From: Fimenecus sp045595185
GTDB taxonomy: Bacteria; Bacillota; Clostridia; Oscillospirales; Acutalibacteraceae
NCBI GenBank assembly: GCA_045595185.1
Contig: JAZNZX010000058.1
Location: 1-64,000, forward strand
DNA length: 64,000 nt
Direction: 5' to 3'
This document shows positions 34,014 to 43,664 of this stretch, piece after piece. The notes beneath the pieces are model-generated. The model was not told the DNA's origin and did not search any database. It saw nothing but the letters and a program-made list of their open reading frames with translations. Position 1 is the first letter of the stretch. The number at the start of each line of letters is the position of its first letter. A program made the position numbers and the translations under genes.

Positions 34014-36218
34014 ATGGCAGAGGTTGTCAATGTAAATGTAGATGTAAATGAATTGTTCGAAAATTTACGAAACAGAATTAAAACATTTCACGGTGAAGAT
34101 GAATTAAAAGTAATTGACAAGGCTTTCGAAATTGCTAACGGGTATCACGGTGACCAGAAACGAAAGTCAGGCGAGCCATATATTATTCACCCTATTGCAG
34201 TTTGTGATATCCTTGTTGATTTGGGTATGGATTGGCAATCACTCGTTGCAGCACTTTTGCACGATGTTGTTGAGGATACACCATACACAATTGAACAGTT
34301 GACCGAAGATTTTGGTGAGGAAGTTGCAATTCTTGTTGACGGTGTTACAAAACTTGGTCAGGTTCAGATTAACTCAACTGAAGCAAAAGAAGAACAACAG
34401 GCAGAAAATATCCGAAAAATGCTTCTTGCAATGTCAAAGGATATTCGTGTTATTATCGTAAAACTTGCTGACCGTGTGCATAATATGAGAACTTTACAGT
34501 TTATGTCACCGCAAAAGCAACGCGATAAGGCACTTGAAACACTTGAAATTTTTGCACCGATTTCTCACAGACTCGGTATCCGTTCCGTAAAGGAAGAACT
34601 TGAGGATAGGGCAATTCGTTTCCTTGACCCTGTGGCTTATGAGGGAATTGAAGAAAATCTTGAAAATTCAAATGAGTCGGGAACAGATTTTCTTGAAAGC
34701 ATAAAGCAAAAAATCGGTGACCGTATTCACGAAACTGTGCCAAAAGCTCAAATCAGCGGTCGAATCAAGTCGGTTCACGGTATTTACCGTAAAATGTATA
34801 TGCAGGGCAAACAGTTTGACGAAATTTATGACATTTACGCTGTTCGTATTATCGTTGACAGCGTAATCGACTGTTACAACTGCCTTGGTATTATTCACGA
34901 TATGTATAATCCTTTACCAGGTCGCTTCAAGGATTATATTTCAACACCAAAACCAAATATGTATCAATCACTTCATACAACCGTAATCGGTAAAGAGGGA
35001 ACACCTTTTGAAGTGCAAATCAGAACTTGGGAAATGCATCGTACGGCTGAATTCGGTATCGCAGCCCATTGGAAATACAAACTTGGTGTTTCAGGTGGAA
35101 AACAGAGTTTTGACCAGCGTCTTCAATGGATTCGTGAAATGCTTGAAACACAGCAGGAAACAGGGGATGCAAGAGACCTTGTTTCCACAATCAAAACTGA
35201 CCTTATTACTGACGAGGTATTTGTTTATACACCAAAGGGAGATGTTATCAATGTGCCTGTTGGTTCAACGGTAATCGACTTTGCCTATGCTATTCACTCT
35301 GCTGTTGGCAACAAGATGACAGGTGCAAAGGTTGACGGTCGAATTGTACCGATTGACTATGTAATCAAAACAGGTGAAATCGTCGAAATTCTTACATCTT
35401 CTCAACAGGGTAAAGGACCAAGCCGTGACTGGCTTAATATTGTAAAAACAAATCAGGCAAAGAGCAAAATCCGTTCTTGGTTTAAAAAGGAAAAACGAGA
35501 AGAAAATATCATTGAAGGTAAGGCTGAAATTGAACGGGAGTTCAGACGAAATTATATTCGTCTGTCAGATGAAGACTATCAGAAATTCATCAAAAAACTC
35601 TGCGAGCGTCAGCGAATGGACAATGTTGACGATTTCTATGCAGCAATCGGTTACGGTGGACTTTCCATCAATCGAATGATGCCTTACATTAAGGAAGAAT
35701 ATCAGAAAAATTACGATAAGAGTCGTCAGGAAATCAAGATTGTTACCGTTAAGGACAACTCAAAGAAGAATAAAGAGGGGGTTACTGTTGAGGGAATTGA
35801 CAACTGTCTTATTAAGTTCTCACAATGCTGTAATCCACTTCCAGGCGACAATATCATCGGTTTTATCACTCGTGGTCACGGTGTTTCAATCCACAAGCGT
35901 GATTGTACAAATGTGCCAAAGGATATTATAAATTGTGCAGAGCCTGCCCGTTGGGTTAATGCCTATTGGAATCAGAATGTCAAGGAAGAATACAAGGCAA
36001 CACTTCAGCTTACCTGCCTTTCTCGTGTGGGACTTATGGCAGAGGTTGCAATGCAGGTTGCCAATATGCGAGTTAATATTACAAGCATCAGTACCCACGA
36101 TATGAAGGACGGAAGAACAATTATCGAGCTTACCGTCAATGTAAGTGGTATTGACCACTTGAAGAATTTGATTCAGAGAATCGAAAAGGTTGATGGCATA
36201 TTAAGTGTAGAGAGATAA
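34014..36218 (+). CDS. relA: Bifunctional (p)ppGpp synthetase/hydrolase RelA/SpoT
   Basis: The protein has about 734 residues. The HD hydrolase domain (HDVVEDT near 85; RVHNMRTL near 150) is followed by the synthetase domain (RFKDYISTPKPNMYQSLHTT near 305). A TGS domain (VFVYTPKGDVINVPVGSTVIDF), a Zn-finger-like CCNPLPGD segment and a C-terminal ACT domain (TLQLTCLSRVGLMAEV) complete it. Intact HD and synthetase motifs imply both activities. The ATG at 34014 lies 1 nt after the recJ stop and is preferred over an in-frame ATG inside recJ. Confidence 0.95.
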   Translation: MAEVVNVNVDVNELFENLRNRIKTFHGEDELKVIDKAFEIANGYHGDQKRKSGEPYIIHPIAVCDILVDLGMDWQSLVAALLHDVVEDTPYTIEQLTEDFGEEVAILVDGVTKLGQVQINSTEAKEEQQAENIRKMLLAMSKDIRVIIVKLADRVHNMRTLQFMSPQKQRDKALETLEIFAPISHRLGIRSVKEELEDRAIRFLDPVAYEGIEENLENSNESGTDFLESIKQKIGDRIHETVPKAQISGRIKSVHGIYRKMYMQGKQFDEIYDIYAVRIIVDSVIDCYNCLGIIHDMYNPLPGRFKDYISTPKPNMYQSLHTTVIGKEGTPFEVQIRTWEMHRTAEFGIAAHWKYKLGVSGGKQSFDQRLQWIREMLETQQETGDARDLVSTIKTDLITDEVFVYTPKGDVINVPVGSTVIDFAYAIHSAVGNKMTGAKVDGRIVPIDYVIKTGEIVEILTSSQQGKGPSRDWLNIVKTNQAKSKIRSWFKKEKREENIIEGKAEIEREFRRNYIRLSDEDYQKFIKKLCERQRMDNVDDFYAAIGYGGLSINRMMPYIKEEYQKNYDKSRQEIKIVTVKDNSKKNKEGVTVEGIDNCLIKFSQCCNPLPGDNIIGFITRGHGVSIHKRDCTNVPKDIINCAEPARWVNAYWNQNVKEEYKATLQLTCLSRVGLMAEVAMQVANMRVNITSISTHDMKDGRTIIELTVNVSGIDHLKNLIQRIEKVDGILSVER

Positions 36219-36229
36219 GGATATAAAAT

Positions 36230-36688
36230 ATGAAAGCAGTAATTCAAAGAGTATCAAAAGCAAGTGTCACCGTTGATGGTGAGCTTATATCAAGTATCGG
36301 AAAAGGTTATCTTATTTTGCTTGGTGTAATGGATGATGATACAGAAGCCGATGCAGAGGTGTTGGCTCGAAAAGCATCAACCTTGCGTGTTTTTGAAGAC
36401 GAAGAAGGCAAAATGAACCTTGATATACAAAATGTAGATGGTGAAATTCTTGCAGTTTCACAGTTTACTCTCTGTGCCGATTTGAAAAAGGGCAACAGAC
36501 CGTCATTCGGTCATTCTGCGCATCCTGACAGAGCCAATAAGTTGTACGAATGTTTCTGTCAGAAGCTTCTTGAAAATGGCGTAAAAAGTGTTAAAAAAGG
36601 TGTTTTCGGTGCCGATATGAAGGTTGAGCTTCTCAACGATGGCCCTGTAACTATCCTTTATGATTCAGAAATATGGAGAAAGAAGTAA
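36230..36688 (+). CDS. dtd: D-aminoacyl-tRNA deacylase
   Basis: The 152-residue protein is the usual length. It starts MKAVIQRVSKASVTVDGE and has LAVSQFTLCADLKKGNRPSF, with the catalytic threonine in the SQFTL motif, and ends in NDGPVTILYDS. It removes D-amino acids (and Gly from tRNA-Ala) mischarged on tRNA. It lies 11 nt after relA; relA-dtd linkage is conserved in Firmicutes. Confidence 0.96.
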   Translation: MKAVIQRVSKASVTVDGELISSIGKGYLILLGVMDDDTEADAEVLARKASTLRVFEDEEGKMNLDIQNVDGEILAVSQFTLCADLKKGNRPSFGHSAHPDRANKLYECFCQKLLENGVKSVKKGVFGADMKVELLNDGPVTILYDSEIWRKK

Positions 36689-36694
36689 AAAGAT

Positions 36695-37348
36695 ATGATA
36701 ACAGTAGAAAAACATTTGGCAGTAATGAATAACGGTTTTACAACAAATACATATATTGTCACAGATTGTGAAACAGGAGACACAGCAGTTGTTGACCCGT
36801 CACTTCCCGAAGAAAAGCTAATGAAAAAATTAAGCGGAAAAAATGTTAAGTATATTCTTCTTACTCACGGACATTTTGACCATATCTGCGGTGCAAAAAT
36901 GATTCAGGATAACACAGGTGCAAAGATTGTTATTCATAAAAATGATGACGAAATGCTTCACGACACAGAAAAGAACGAATTTGCAATAAACTGTCCGGGA
37001 ATTCCGTTCCCTGAAGTAAATGCAGATATTCTCACAGAAGACGGAACAGAAATTATGCTTGGTAACAGCAAAATTACAGTTCTTCATACACCTGGTCATT
37101 CAAAGGGTGGCGTTTGTTATCTTTTTATGGACGACAAGGTTATGTTTTCAGGTGACACTCTTTTCCGTCTTTGTGCAGGCAGAGCTGACCTTTACGGTGG
37201 CAGTGGTCGTGAAGAACTTCGTTCACTTGCAAAAATTGGTGAACTTGAAGGCGATTATAAGGTTTATCCAGGTCACGAAGATGACACAACTCTTGACTTT
37301 GAACGCGAAAACAATCGTTATATGAGAACTCGTTTCAGAAGAAAATGA
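36695..37348 (+). CDS. MBL-fold metallohydrolase (glyoxalase II/YqgX-like)
   Basis: The 217-residue protein has the metallo-beta-lactamase metal motif THGHFDH near residue 58, HTPGHSKGG near 130, SGDTLFRLCAGRADL near 150 and YPGHEDDT near 190. These match the short hydroxyacylglutathione-hydrolase-like YqgX/YcbL group. It is cytoplasmic; the substrate is unproven. Its stop overlaps the hemZ start by 4 nt. Confidence 0.9.
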   Translation: MITVEKHLAVMNNGFTTNTYIVTDCETGDTAVVDPSLPEEKLMKKLSGKNVKYILLTHGHFDHICGAKMIQDNTGAKIVIHKNDDEMLHDTEKNEFAINCPGIPFPEVNADILTEDGTEIMLGNSKITVLHTPGHSKGGVCYLFMDDKVMFSGDTLFRLCAGRADLYGGSGREELRSLAKIGELEGDYKVYPGHEDDTTLDFERENNRYMRTRFRRK

Positions 37349-38781
37349 TTAAACTACTTGTAATCAACCACAAATTCCATTATGAAATGGAAAAGTTAGT
37401 CAGAATTTTTATGCCTGATGTAAAAATTCAGGTCGTATATGAAGAATGTGACGATTTTAATATCTCAACATCTGTAACAGACGAAATTAAGGTCATAATA
37501 AATTTTGACACCTTTAATAGAACGCTTACTGCCCCTCTTTGTGACGACAATGAAATGCAAATGGGCAGAATGGTCTATTCACTTATGGGTGAATATACGC
37601 ATTTTTATCCAAAATGGGGAGTTCTGACAGGTGTACGGCCATCCAAACTTTTAATAAACACAGAAAAACAAATAGGCAGGGAAAAAACTGAAGAATATTT
37701 TAAAACAGATTTGCTTGTAACAGACGAAAAATTTCGTCTTGCAAGGGAAGTTGCCGATTGGGAAGAAAAAATAATCGGTACAAGTGGAGAAAAATCCTTC
37801 AGCCTTTATGTTTCAATTCCTTTTTGTCCCTCAAGATGCAGCTACTGTTCATTCGTTTCTCATTCTGTGGAAAATGACAAGGCAAAAAATTTATTGCCAC
37901 AGTATGTTGAACTTTTATCGGAAGAACTGAAAATAACAGGTGAAATCGCAAGAAAAATCGGTGTAAAACTTGAAAGCATTTATATCGGTGGCGGTACACC
38001 GACAACACTTTCGGCAGAACAGCTTGAAACTACAATAAATTCAATAAAAAATAATTTTGATTTGTCCTCTTGTCGTGAATTTACTGTGGAGGCAGGTCGT
38101 CCTGACACCATAACAGAAGAAAAACTTGTAGTGCTTAAGAACAGTCCTGTTGACAGAATAAGCATAAATCCACAGACCTTTAATAATTCGGTTTTACAAG
38201 CTGTGGGCAGACGACATACTGCAGAAGATACAATAAACATCTTCAATATGGCTCGTAAAATGGGGTTTGACAATATCAATATGGACCTTATTGCAGGGCT
38301 TCCGACGGATACAGTTGAGGGTTTTCGTCATTCACTTAATACTGCAATAAGCCTTGAGCCTGAAAATATCACAGTTCATACTCTTGCTGTAAAGCGTTCA
38401 TCAACAATAGGACAGAATAATCCTAAGCTTGCTGTGGAAAATGCAAACACAGCGTCAGAAATGCTTTCATATACCTACGAAAAATTATATGAAAAGTATC
38501 ATCCGTATTATATGTACCGTCAGTCAAAGTCAGCAGGTGCTCTTGAAAATGTCGGCTGGGCAAAGGAAAATTGTGAATGTATCTACAATATTTTTATGAT
38601 GGAAGAATGTCATACAATACTTTCCTGCGGTGGCGGTGCAGTAACAAAGCTTAAAGCACCAAAGGGTGATGAAATCGAGCGGATTTTCAATTTCAAATAC
38701 CCGTTTGAATATATCAAGGATTTTAATGAGCTAACAGAACGAAAGAAAAGAATAACACAGTTTTATGATACATACAAATAA
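37345..38781 (+). CDS. hemZ: HemZ-type radical SAM coproporphyrinogen dehydrogenase-like protein
   Basis: The 478-residue protein has an N-terminal HemZ-specific region of about 150 residues and then the radical SAM core. CPSRCSYCSF near residue 157 provides the three iron-sulfur cysteines and IYIGGGTPTTLS follows. The HemN-like region has NMDLIAGLPTDT and HTLAVKRSS. Full-length HemZ proteins have this layout. No other haem genes are seen nearby, so the assignment to haem synthesis is family-based only. Confidence 0.9.
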   Translation: MIKLLVINHKFHYEMEKLVRIFMPDVKIQVVYEECDDFNISTSVTDEIKVIINFDTFNRTLTAPLCDDNEMQMGRMVYSLMGEYTHFYPKWGVLTGVRPSKLLINTEKQIGREKTEEYFKTDLLVTDEKFRLAREVADWEEKIIGTSGEKSFSLYVSIPFCPSRCSYCSFVSHSVENDKAKNLLPQYVELLSEELKITGEIARKIGVKLESIYIGGGTPTTLSAEQLETTINSIKNNFDLSSCREFTVEAGRPDTITEEKLVVLKNSPVDRISINPQTFNNSVLQAVGRRHTAEDTINIFNMARKMGFDNINMDLIAGLPTDTVEGFRHSLNTAISLEPENITVHTLAVKRSSTIGQNNPKLAVENANTASEMLSYTYEKLYEKYHPYYMYRQSKSAGALENVGWAKENCECIYNIFMMEECHTILSCGGGAVTKLKAPKGDEIERIFNFKYPFEYIKDFNELTERKKRITQFYDTYK

Positions 38782-38807
38782 TAGAATAATTTTGTGAGGT
38801 ATTATAA

Positions 38808-39734
38808 ATGGCAAATATCAATAATAAACTTGAATATGTCAATGAAAGAGCAATTACTGACCCTGCACAATTCGTTATAGAATGTGAAGAAAGATACGCG
38901 AAAATCATTGATTCCATTGTTGAAAAAATTATTACAGAAGACGGTCGGGAAATTGTAATGCTTGCAGGGCCTTCTTCAGCAGGAAAAACAACAACTGCAC
39001 GAAAACTCAAAGAAGGACTTCTGAAAAAAGGCGTAAAAACCTATGTGTTAAGCCTTGATGATTTCTACCTTAACCGTGAGGATATTCCTTATCTTCCTGA
39101 CGGAAGTCAGGACTATGAAACGGTCGATGCTCTTGATTTAGTTCATCTTGAAAAGGATTTGAACGGTCTTCTTCGCGGTGAAACGGTAAAAACTCCGGTG
39201 TTTGATTTCACAACAGGCAAAAGAAGTGATACGGAATTTAACGAAATCACCTTAGGTGACGAGGATATTGTAATTATCGAAGGACTTCACGCCCTTAATC
39301 CTGTAATTACGGAAAAGGTTCACGGTAAACTTTTAAAGGTATATATCAATGTTTCTTCAAGAATTTATGACAATAATGGAAATATCGTTCTCAATAAACG
39401 AAATATGCGTTTTATACGCAGAATGATTCGTGACTACAAATTCCGTGCAAGTAGCGTGGAAAACACCTGTAAGCTGTGGAAAAATGTTACGGCAGGTGAG
39501 GATAAATATCTTTTCCCATATCGTGACAATGCTGACATAAAGGCAAACACAATTCATCTTTACGAATCTTGTGTTTTAAAGCATCAGGCATTACCACTTC
39601 TAAAAAACAGTCAGGTATCGGATGAATTTAAAAAGGATATAGAAAAACTTACAAAAGCACTTGAAAAGTTTAATGATATAGAAGAAAACAAAGTCCCTGA
39701 TGATTCGCTTCTTCGTGAGTTTTTAGGACAATAA
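38808..39734 (+). CDS. Uridine kinase-like nucleoside kinase
   Basis: The 308-residue protein has Walker A AGPSSAGKTTTARKL near residue 49. LSLDDFYLNREDIP and the substrate-lid region PVFDFTTGKR follow, then IIEGLHALNP. It matches the Udk/PRK fold and lacks the TGS and ThrRS-like leader present in the longer Clostridia paralogue. GAGGT precedes the ATG. It is transcribed with hemZ and the flippase gene. Confidence 0.85.
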   Translation: MANINNKLEYVNERAITDPAQFVIECEERYAKIIDSIVEKIITEDGREIVMLAGPSSAGKTTTARKLKEGLLKKGVKTYVLSLDDFYLNREDIPYLPDGSQDYETVDALDLVHLEKDLNGLLRGETVKTPVFDFTTGKRSDTEFNEITLGDEDIVIIEGLHALNPVITEKVHGKLLKVYINVSSRIYDNNGNIVLNKRNMRFIRRMIRDYKFRASSVENTCKLWKNVTAGEDKYLFPYRDNADIKANTIHLYESCVLKHQALPLLKNSQVSDEFKKDIEKLTKALEKFNDIEENKVPDDSLLREFLGQ

Positions 39735-39759
39735 TACCAATTCAAAAGGTGTGATAATT

Positions 39760-41523
39760 TTGGCAGACAAAAAAAGAACTAACCAGACATTGCTCAACGG
39801 TGCATTGATTTTAAGTATTGCATCATTGATTGTTAAGGTGATCGGTGTTATTTATAAAATTCCACTTTCCAATATGATTGGTACTGTGGGCAGAGGTTAT
39901 TTCGATTCGGCATACAATCTTTATGTGCCAATCTATACGGTTTCTATGGCAGGTCTTCCTGTTGCCATTTCAAATATGGTTTCAAGGGCTATGGCAATGG
40001 GCTTGTATCGTGATGTAAAGATTATCCGTAAAGTAGCACAGCGAATTTTCCTGATTGTGGGCATAATCGGAACAATCGCAATGTTTATTCTTGCATTTCC
40101 GTATGCTATGTCAGCAAAGAATATGGATGTTCTTCCTGCAGTTTTCGTAATAACTCCGTCAATCTTCTTCTGCTGTGTAATGTCAAGCTATCGCGGATAT
40201 TATAACGGTCTTTCAAATATGACACCAACTGCAGTTTCAGAGGTTTTTGAAGCAACAGGAAAACTTGTTTTTGGTCTTATTTGTGCAAAAACTGTAATCA
40301 ACTACGGTTATTCTCGTTTTGAACAGGGACTTACAGTTTTCGGCAGAACTGTTGCAAACGAAAGTGAAGCATTAAGTGCTATTTATCCATATGCCGCAGC
40401 AGGTGCCGCAGCAGGTGTTACTCTCGGTACAGTTATCGGTGTTATTTACCTTGTTATTCTTCATAAGGTTAAGGGCGACAGAATCACAAAAGCAGAGCTT
40501 ATGTCTGCACCAAAGCCTGAAAAAGCAAATGCGGTTGCAAGTAAGCTTTTGAAATTTGCAATCCCTGTTGCAATCAGCTCGCTTGTGTTCAGTATCACAA
40601 ATCTTATCGACTCAATCACAATTCAGAATCGTCTTGAATATGTAATTCTCAACAACCTTGACTATATAAGAAATCTTTATAGCACAGAGCTTACAGGCAT
40701 ACTTGACGCTGATATTAAAAATTTCCTTTACGGTGCATATTCATTGTCAATTGACTTCCGTAATTTAATTCCGTCAATTACAATGACTCTCGGTATCAGT
40801 GCAATTCCTGCACTTTCTGCAGCTTGGGCTGTTAAGAATAAACGGGCAATCAGAGTTTCAATCGAATCTGTGCTTCGTGTGACAATGCTTATTGCAATGC
40901 CTTGTGGTATCGGTATGGGTGTCCTTGCACAACCTATTCTCGCTGCCTTTTACGGTAGTGGTGATGCCGCAAGTGGTGTTTCAATCGCAGCACCTGTACT
41001 TACTGCTTATGGCTTTACAATCTTCCTTATGGCACTTTCACAGCCTATGACAAATATGCTTCAGGCACTTGATAAAACAAAAGTACCTCTTATTTCACTT
41101 TCAGCAGGTGCACTTGCGAAGCTTATTGCAAACTTTATATTTGTTTCAATTCCAAAGCTTAATGTAAACGGTGCTGTAATCGGTACGGTGCTTTGCTATG
41201 TTATTGTTGTTTCAATTAACTTTGTAGCACTTCTCAAAACTGCAAAAGTAAAGATAAATCTTCTTTCTGTTTTCATAAAGCCTGTATTCAGTGGAATCCT
41301 TTGTGGTGTTGCTGCATACACATCCTACGGAATTTTTAACAGATTCTTACCCGAATTCTCAATCAAGAATCTTTTCTGCCTTGCAGTTTCCATAGGTTTT
41401 GGTGGCATTGTCTATGTAATTTCCATACTTTTGATTAAAGGAATTGCAAAAGATGATGTAATTATGCTCCCAAAAGGAGAAAAAATTGCAAAAATACTTG
41501 CAAAATTTGGTTTTATAGAGTAA
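39760..41523 (+). CDS. SpoVB/MurJ-like polysaccharide biosynthesis flippase (MOP superfamily)
   Basis: The protein has about 587 residues and fourteen hydrophobic segments. The first carries ALILSIASLIVKVIGVIYKI and then GRGYFDSAYNLY, typical of the SpoVB/YabM/MurJ group that flips lipid-linked wall precursors. A TTG at 39760 is the likely start, 8 nt after AAAGGTG; the GTG at 39751 overlaps that site. Position just before mazG matches yabM-yabN of B. subtilis, which suggests a sporulation or wall role. Confidence 0.85.
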   Translation: MADKKRTNQTLLNGALILSIASLIVKVIGVIYKIPLSNMIGTVGRGYFDSAYNLYVPIYTVSMAGLPVAISNMVSRAMAMGLYRDVKIIRKVAQRIFLIVGIIGTIAMFILAFPYAMSAKNMDVLPAVFVITPSIFFCCVMSSYRGYYNGLSNMTPTAVSEVFEATGKLVFGLICAKTVINYGYSRFEQGLTVFGRTVANESEALSAIYPYAAAGAAAGVTLGTVIGVIYLVILHKVKGDRITKAELMSAPKPEKANAVASKLLKFAIPVAISSLVFSITNLIDSITIQNRLEYVILNNLDYIRNLYSTELTGILDADIKNFLYGAYSLSIDFRNLIPSITMTLGISAIPALSAAWAVKNKRAIRVSIESVLRVTMLIAMPCGIGMGVLAQPILAAFYGSGDAASGVSIAAPVLTAYGFTIFLMALSQPMTNMLQALDKTKVPLISLSAGALAKLIANFIFVSIPKLNVNGAVIGTVLCYVIVVSINFVALLKTAKVKINLLSVFIKPVFSGILCGVAAYTSYGIFNRFLPEFSIKNLFCLAVSIGFGGIVYVISILLIKGIAKDDVIMLPKGEKIAKILAKFGFIE

Positions 41524-41540
41524 AATGAGAGGGTAACATT

Positions 41541-42350
41541 ATGATTGATAATTTTCAGTTCAAAGAAAACTACAATGTGAACGATTTAATTGATATTGTT
41601 GAGATTCTTCGTTCGCCCGATGGTTGCCCTTGGGACAGGGAACAGGACCACAAGTCAATTCGTCGTGATTTTCTTGAAGAAACTTATGAAGTGATTGAGG
41701 CAATCAATAAGGACGATAAGGACTTGCTTATGGAAGAACTTGGTGATGTTTTGTTACAGGTTGTCTTCCATACACAGATTGAGCGTGAAAAGGGTACATT
41801 CGATTTATCGGATGTTGCTGACGGAATCTGTAAAAAAATGATTGAGCGTCATCCACATGTTTTCGGTGATGTTAATGCCGAAACAAGTGAACAGGTGCTT
41901 GAGAATTGGGATGTTATTAAAAAGCGTACAAAGAAGCAGAAAAGTCAGACAGAATCAATGAACTCAATTCCTCGTGAATTTCCTGCACTGATGCGTGCCG
42001 ATAAGGTTCAGAAAAAAGCCTCAAAGGTGGGCTTTGACTGGGATAACGCTGACGGTGCTTTCGATAAAGTTATGGAAGAGTTGGCAGAACTTAAACAGGC
42101 ATACAAAGAGGGGAATCAGGAGAATATCCACGAAGAGCTTGGCGATTTGCTTTTCTCCGTTGTCAATGTTTCTCGATTTGTAAAGGTTGACAGCGAGGAA
42201 GCCCTTACAAAGTCAACGGACAAGTTCATTGACCGTTTCAGTAAGGTTGAAAAAATGGCAGATGAGCAAGGACTCGATATGAAAAATACAGACTTGGCAA
42301 CATTGGACAAGCTGTGGGATTTGGCTAAAAAGGACGAGGGTTCTTTTTAA
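41541..42350 (+). CDS. mazG: Nucleoside triphosphate pyrophosphohydrolase MazG
   Basis: The 269-residue protein has two MazG domains. The N-terminal one has RSPDGCPWDREQDHKSIRRD and then ETYEVIEAI and EELGDVLLQVVFH. The C-terminal one has KVGFDWDNADGAFDKVMEE and EELGDLLFSVVNVSRF. It lacks the SAM-dependent methylase half of B. subtilis YabN. It hydrolyses (d)NTPs to monophosphates and clears aberrant nucleotides. RBS AGAGGG. Confidence 0.95.
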   Translation: MIDNFQFKENYNVNDLIDIVEILRSPDGCPWDREQDHKSIRRDFLEETYEVIEAINKDDKDLLMEELGDVLLQVVFHTQIEREKGTFDLSDVADGICKKMIERHPHVFGDVNAETSEQVLENWDVIKKRTKKQKSQTESMNSIPREFPALMRADKVQKKASKVGFDWDNADGAFDKVMEELAELKQAYKEGNQENIHEELGDLLFSVVNVSRFVKVDSEEALTKSTDKFIDRFSKVEKMADEQGLDMKNTDLATLDKLWDLAKKDEGSF

Positions 42351-42385
42351 ATAAAAAAGATAAAAATTTTTTGGAGGAATACACA

Positions 42386-42658
42386 ATGAACAAGACAGAA
42401 CTCGTAGCAGCAGTAGCTGCAAAAGCAGGTATCTCAAAGAAAGATGCTGACGCAGCAGTAGCAGCAGTTTTCGCATCAGTTACAGATGCACTCAAGAATG
42501 GTGATAAGGTTCAGCTTATCGGCTTCGGTACATTTGAAGTTCGTGAAAGAGCAGAAAAGACAGCTCGTAACCCAAGAACAGGCGAAACAATGACAGTTCC
42601 TGCAACAAAAGTTCCTGCATTCAAAGCAGGCGCAGCACTCAAAGCAGCTGTTAAATAA
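42386..42658 (+). CDS. hup: HU family DNA-binding protein
   Basis: The 90-residue protein starts MNKTELVAAVAAKAGISKKD. The DNA-binding arm has IGFGTFEVRERAEKTARNPR and is followed by AVPAFKAGAALK-type residues, so it is a complete HU. The ATG at 42386 has GGAGG 9 nt upstream. A short upstream in-frame ATG (42371) has no RBS. It is a nucleoid protein placed between mazG and rqcP. Confidence 0.96.
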   Translation: MNKTELVAAVAAKAGISKKDADAAVAAVFASVTDALKNGDKVQLIGFGTFEVRERAEKTARNPRTGETMTVPATKVPAFKAGAALKAAVK

Positions 42659-42681
42659 TTAAACTTTTGTAAAAAAAAATC

Positions 42682-42709
42682 GGGGAGTCGGTTGACTCCC
42701 TTGTTTTTT
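42682..42709 (+). terminator. Terminator after HU
   Basis: GGGAGTC / GACTCCC (42683-42689 / 42694-42700) is followed by ttgtttttt. It separates HU from rqcP by only 22 nt, so rqcP may depend on read-through. Confidence 0.8.
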
Positions 42710-42731
42710 ATCCTTGGTGGAGGAAATCCCT

Positions 42732-42974
42732 ATGAGATTAGACAAATTTTTAAAAGTATCAAGAATAATAAAAAGACGAACTGTTGCCAACGAAGTATGT
42801 GACGCAGGTCATGTGGTTGTAAGTGGCAGAGTTGTAAAAGCCTCTTATGATGTGAAAGAAGGGGACATTCTCGAAATTCAGTTCGGTGAAAAAATCACAA
42901 AATATAAGGTGCTTAATGTGACTGAACACGCAACAAAGCAAACAGCAACCGAAATGTATGAACTTGTAAAATAG
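42732..42974 (+). CDS. rqcP: RqcP (YabO) S4-domain RNA-binding protein
   Basis: The 80-residue protein starts MRLDKFLKVSRIIKRRTVAN and continues CDAGHVVVSGRVVKASYDVK, the S4 fold of RqcP/Hsp15. RqcP supports alanine tailing on obstructed 50S subunits in ribosome quality control. The ATG at 42732 is 7 nt after GGAGG. In relatives yabP, yabQ and divIC follow; here a repeat region follows instead. Confidence 0.92.
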   Translation: MRLDKFLKVSRIIKRRTVANEVCDAGHVVVSGRVVKASYDVKEGDILEIQFGEKITKYKVLNVTEHATKQTATEMYELVK

Positions 42975-43029
42975 TTTCTTTTTTCGTAATATTGCGTGTC
43001 TCTTAACTCGCAGTATATTTTTGCGAATC

Positions 43030-43322
43030 TAAGTTTGTCGAAATCAATTTGTAATGCGTATTTCGGAATTCGTAATTATAGAACTGCAACAACTTGGCTC
43101 CCCTGAAAGGGGAGCTGGCAAATGTGTGGCATTTGACTGAGGGGTTTTGTTGGGATGATTTTATGTAGGGTTCGGAATCTCGACGACTCGTTGTTAGTTA
43201 ACATAGAAACTAATTTAGTGTCATTCTGAGCATATGCAAAGAATCTCATATTCTCAACAACGAGCCCCTTCACTGCGTTCATAGTGACATTTTTATTTTG
43301 TTCTGCAAATTTATAATTTACA
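43030..43322. repeat. Repeat cluster with REP unit and MITE-like end, copy F
   Basis: This stretch of over 290 bp holds no gene. It contains a ttggctcccctgaaaggg-type repeat (43091-43145, palindrome CCCCTGAAAGGGG), a REP unit (43218-43245) and a diverged gagccccttcactgcg unit. The right end, aaatttataattta, resembles an inverted MITE end. The left end is uncertain (taagtttgtcgaaa near 43030). Confidence 0.55.
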
Positions 43323-43393
43323 AATAAAATTCCATACAGTCAATCACCATCACAACCATATCCCAAATTTCATTAAATTTTTTAAAATAGTTA

Positions 43394-43422
43394 TTGACAA
43401 ACGGAATAAAATAGTATATACT
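43394..43422 (+). promoter_or_regulatory. Promoter of tRNA-Pro(TGG)
   Basis: Consensus TTGACA (43394-43399), a 17-bp spacer and TATACT (43417-43422), 29 nt before the tRNA. Confidence 0.8.
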
Positions 43423-43451
43423 ATCAAAGCTGACGAAAAAAAGCATATTAT

Positions 43452-43527
43452 CGGGGTGTAGCGCAGCTGGTAGCGCGCCACATTTGGGATGTGGATGCCG
43501 CAGGTTCGACTCCTGTCACTCCGACCA
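43452..43527 (+). tRNA. tRNA-Pro (anticodon TGG)
   Basis: A 76-nt cloverleaf with encoded CCA. The acceptor pairs CGGGGTG with CACTCCG, the anticodon stem is CCACA/TGTGG and the loop TTTGGGA gives anticodon TGG. The D-arm and T-arm are nearly those of the tRNA-Pro(CGG) at 12561. Confidence 0.96.
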
Positions 43528-43537
43528 CAGCGGAAAA

Positions 43538-43563
43538 GGTACCCTTTAGGGTGCCTTTTTTGT
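43538..43563 (+). terminator. Terminator of tRNA-Pro(TGG)
   Basis: GGTACCC / GGGTGCC with a TTTA loop is followed by ttttttgttg. Confidence 0.85.
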
Positions 43564-43622
43564 TGTGCATTGAAAATGAGGAGTCGAACCTCATAGGATT
43601 TTCAGGTTTTTATTTTAAAAAT

Positions 43623-43663
43623 AAAAAAGGTGAAACTACACATTTAAAGTGTAATTTCACCTT
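43623..43663 (-). terminator. Terminator of tRNA-Leu
   Basis: A long stem, GGTGAAA ... TTTCACC with inner ACAC/GTGT pairs, directly follows the tRNA 3' end on the minus strand and is followed by ttttttattttt. Confidence 0.8.
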
Positions 43664-43664
43664 T

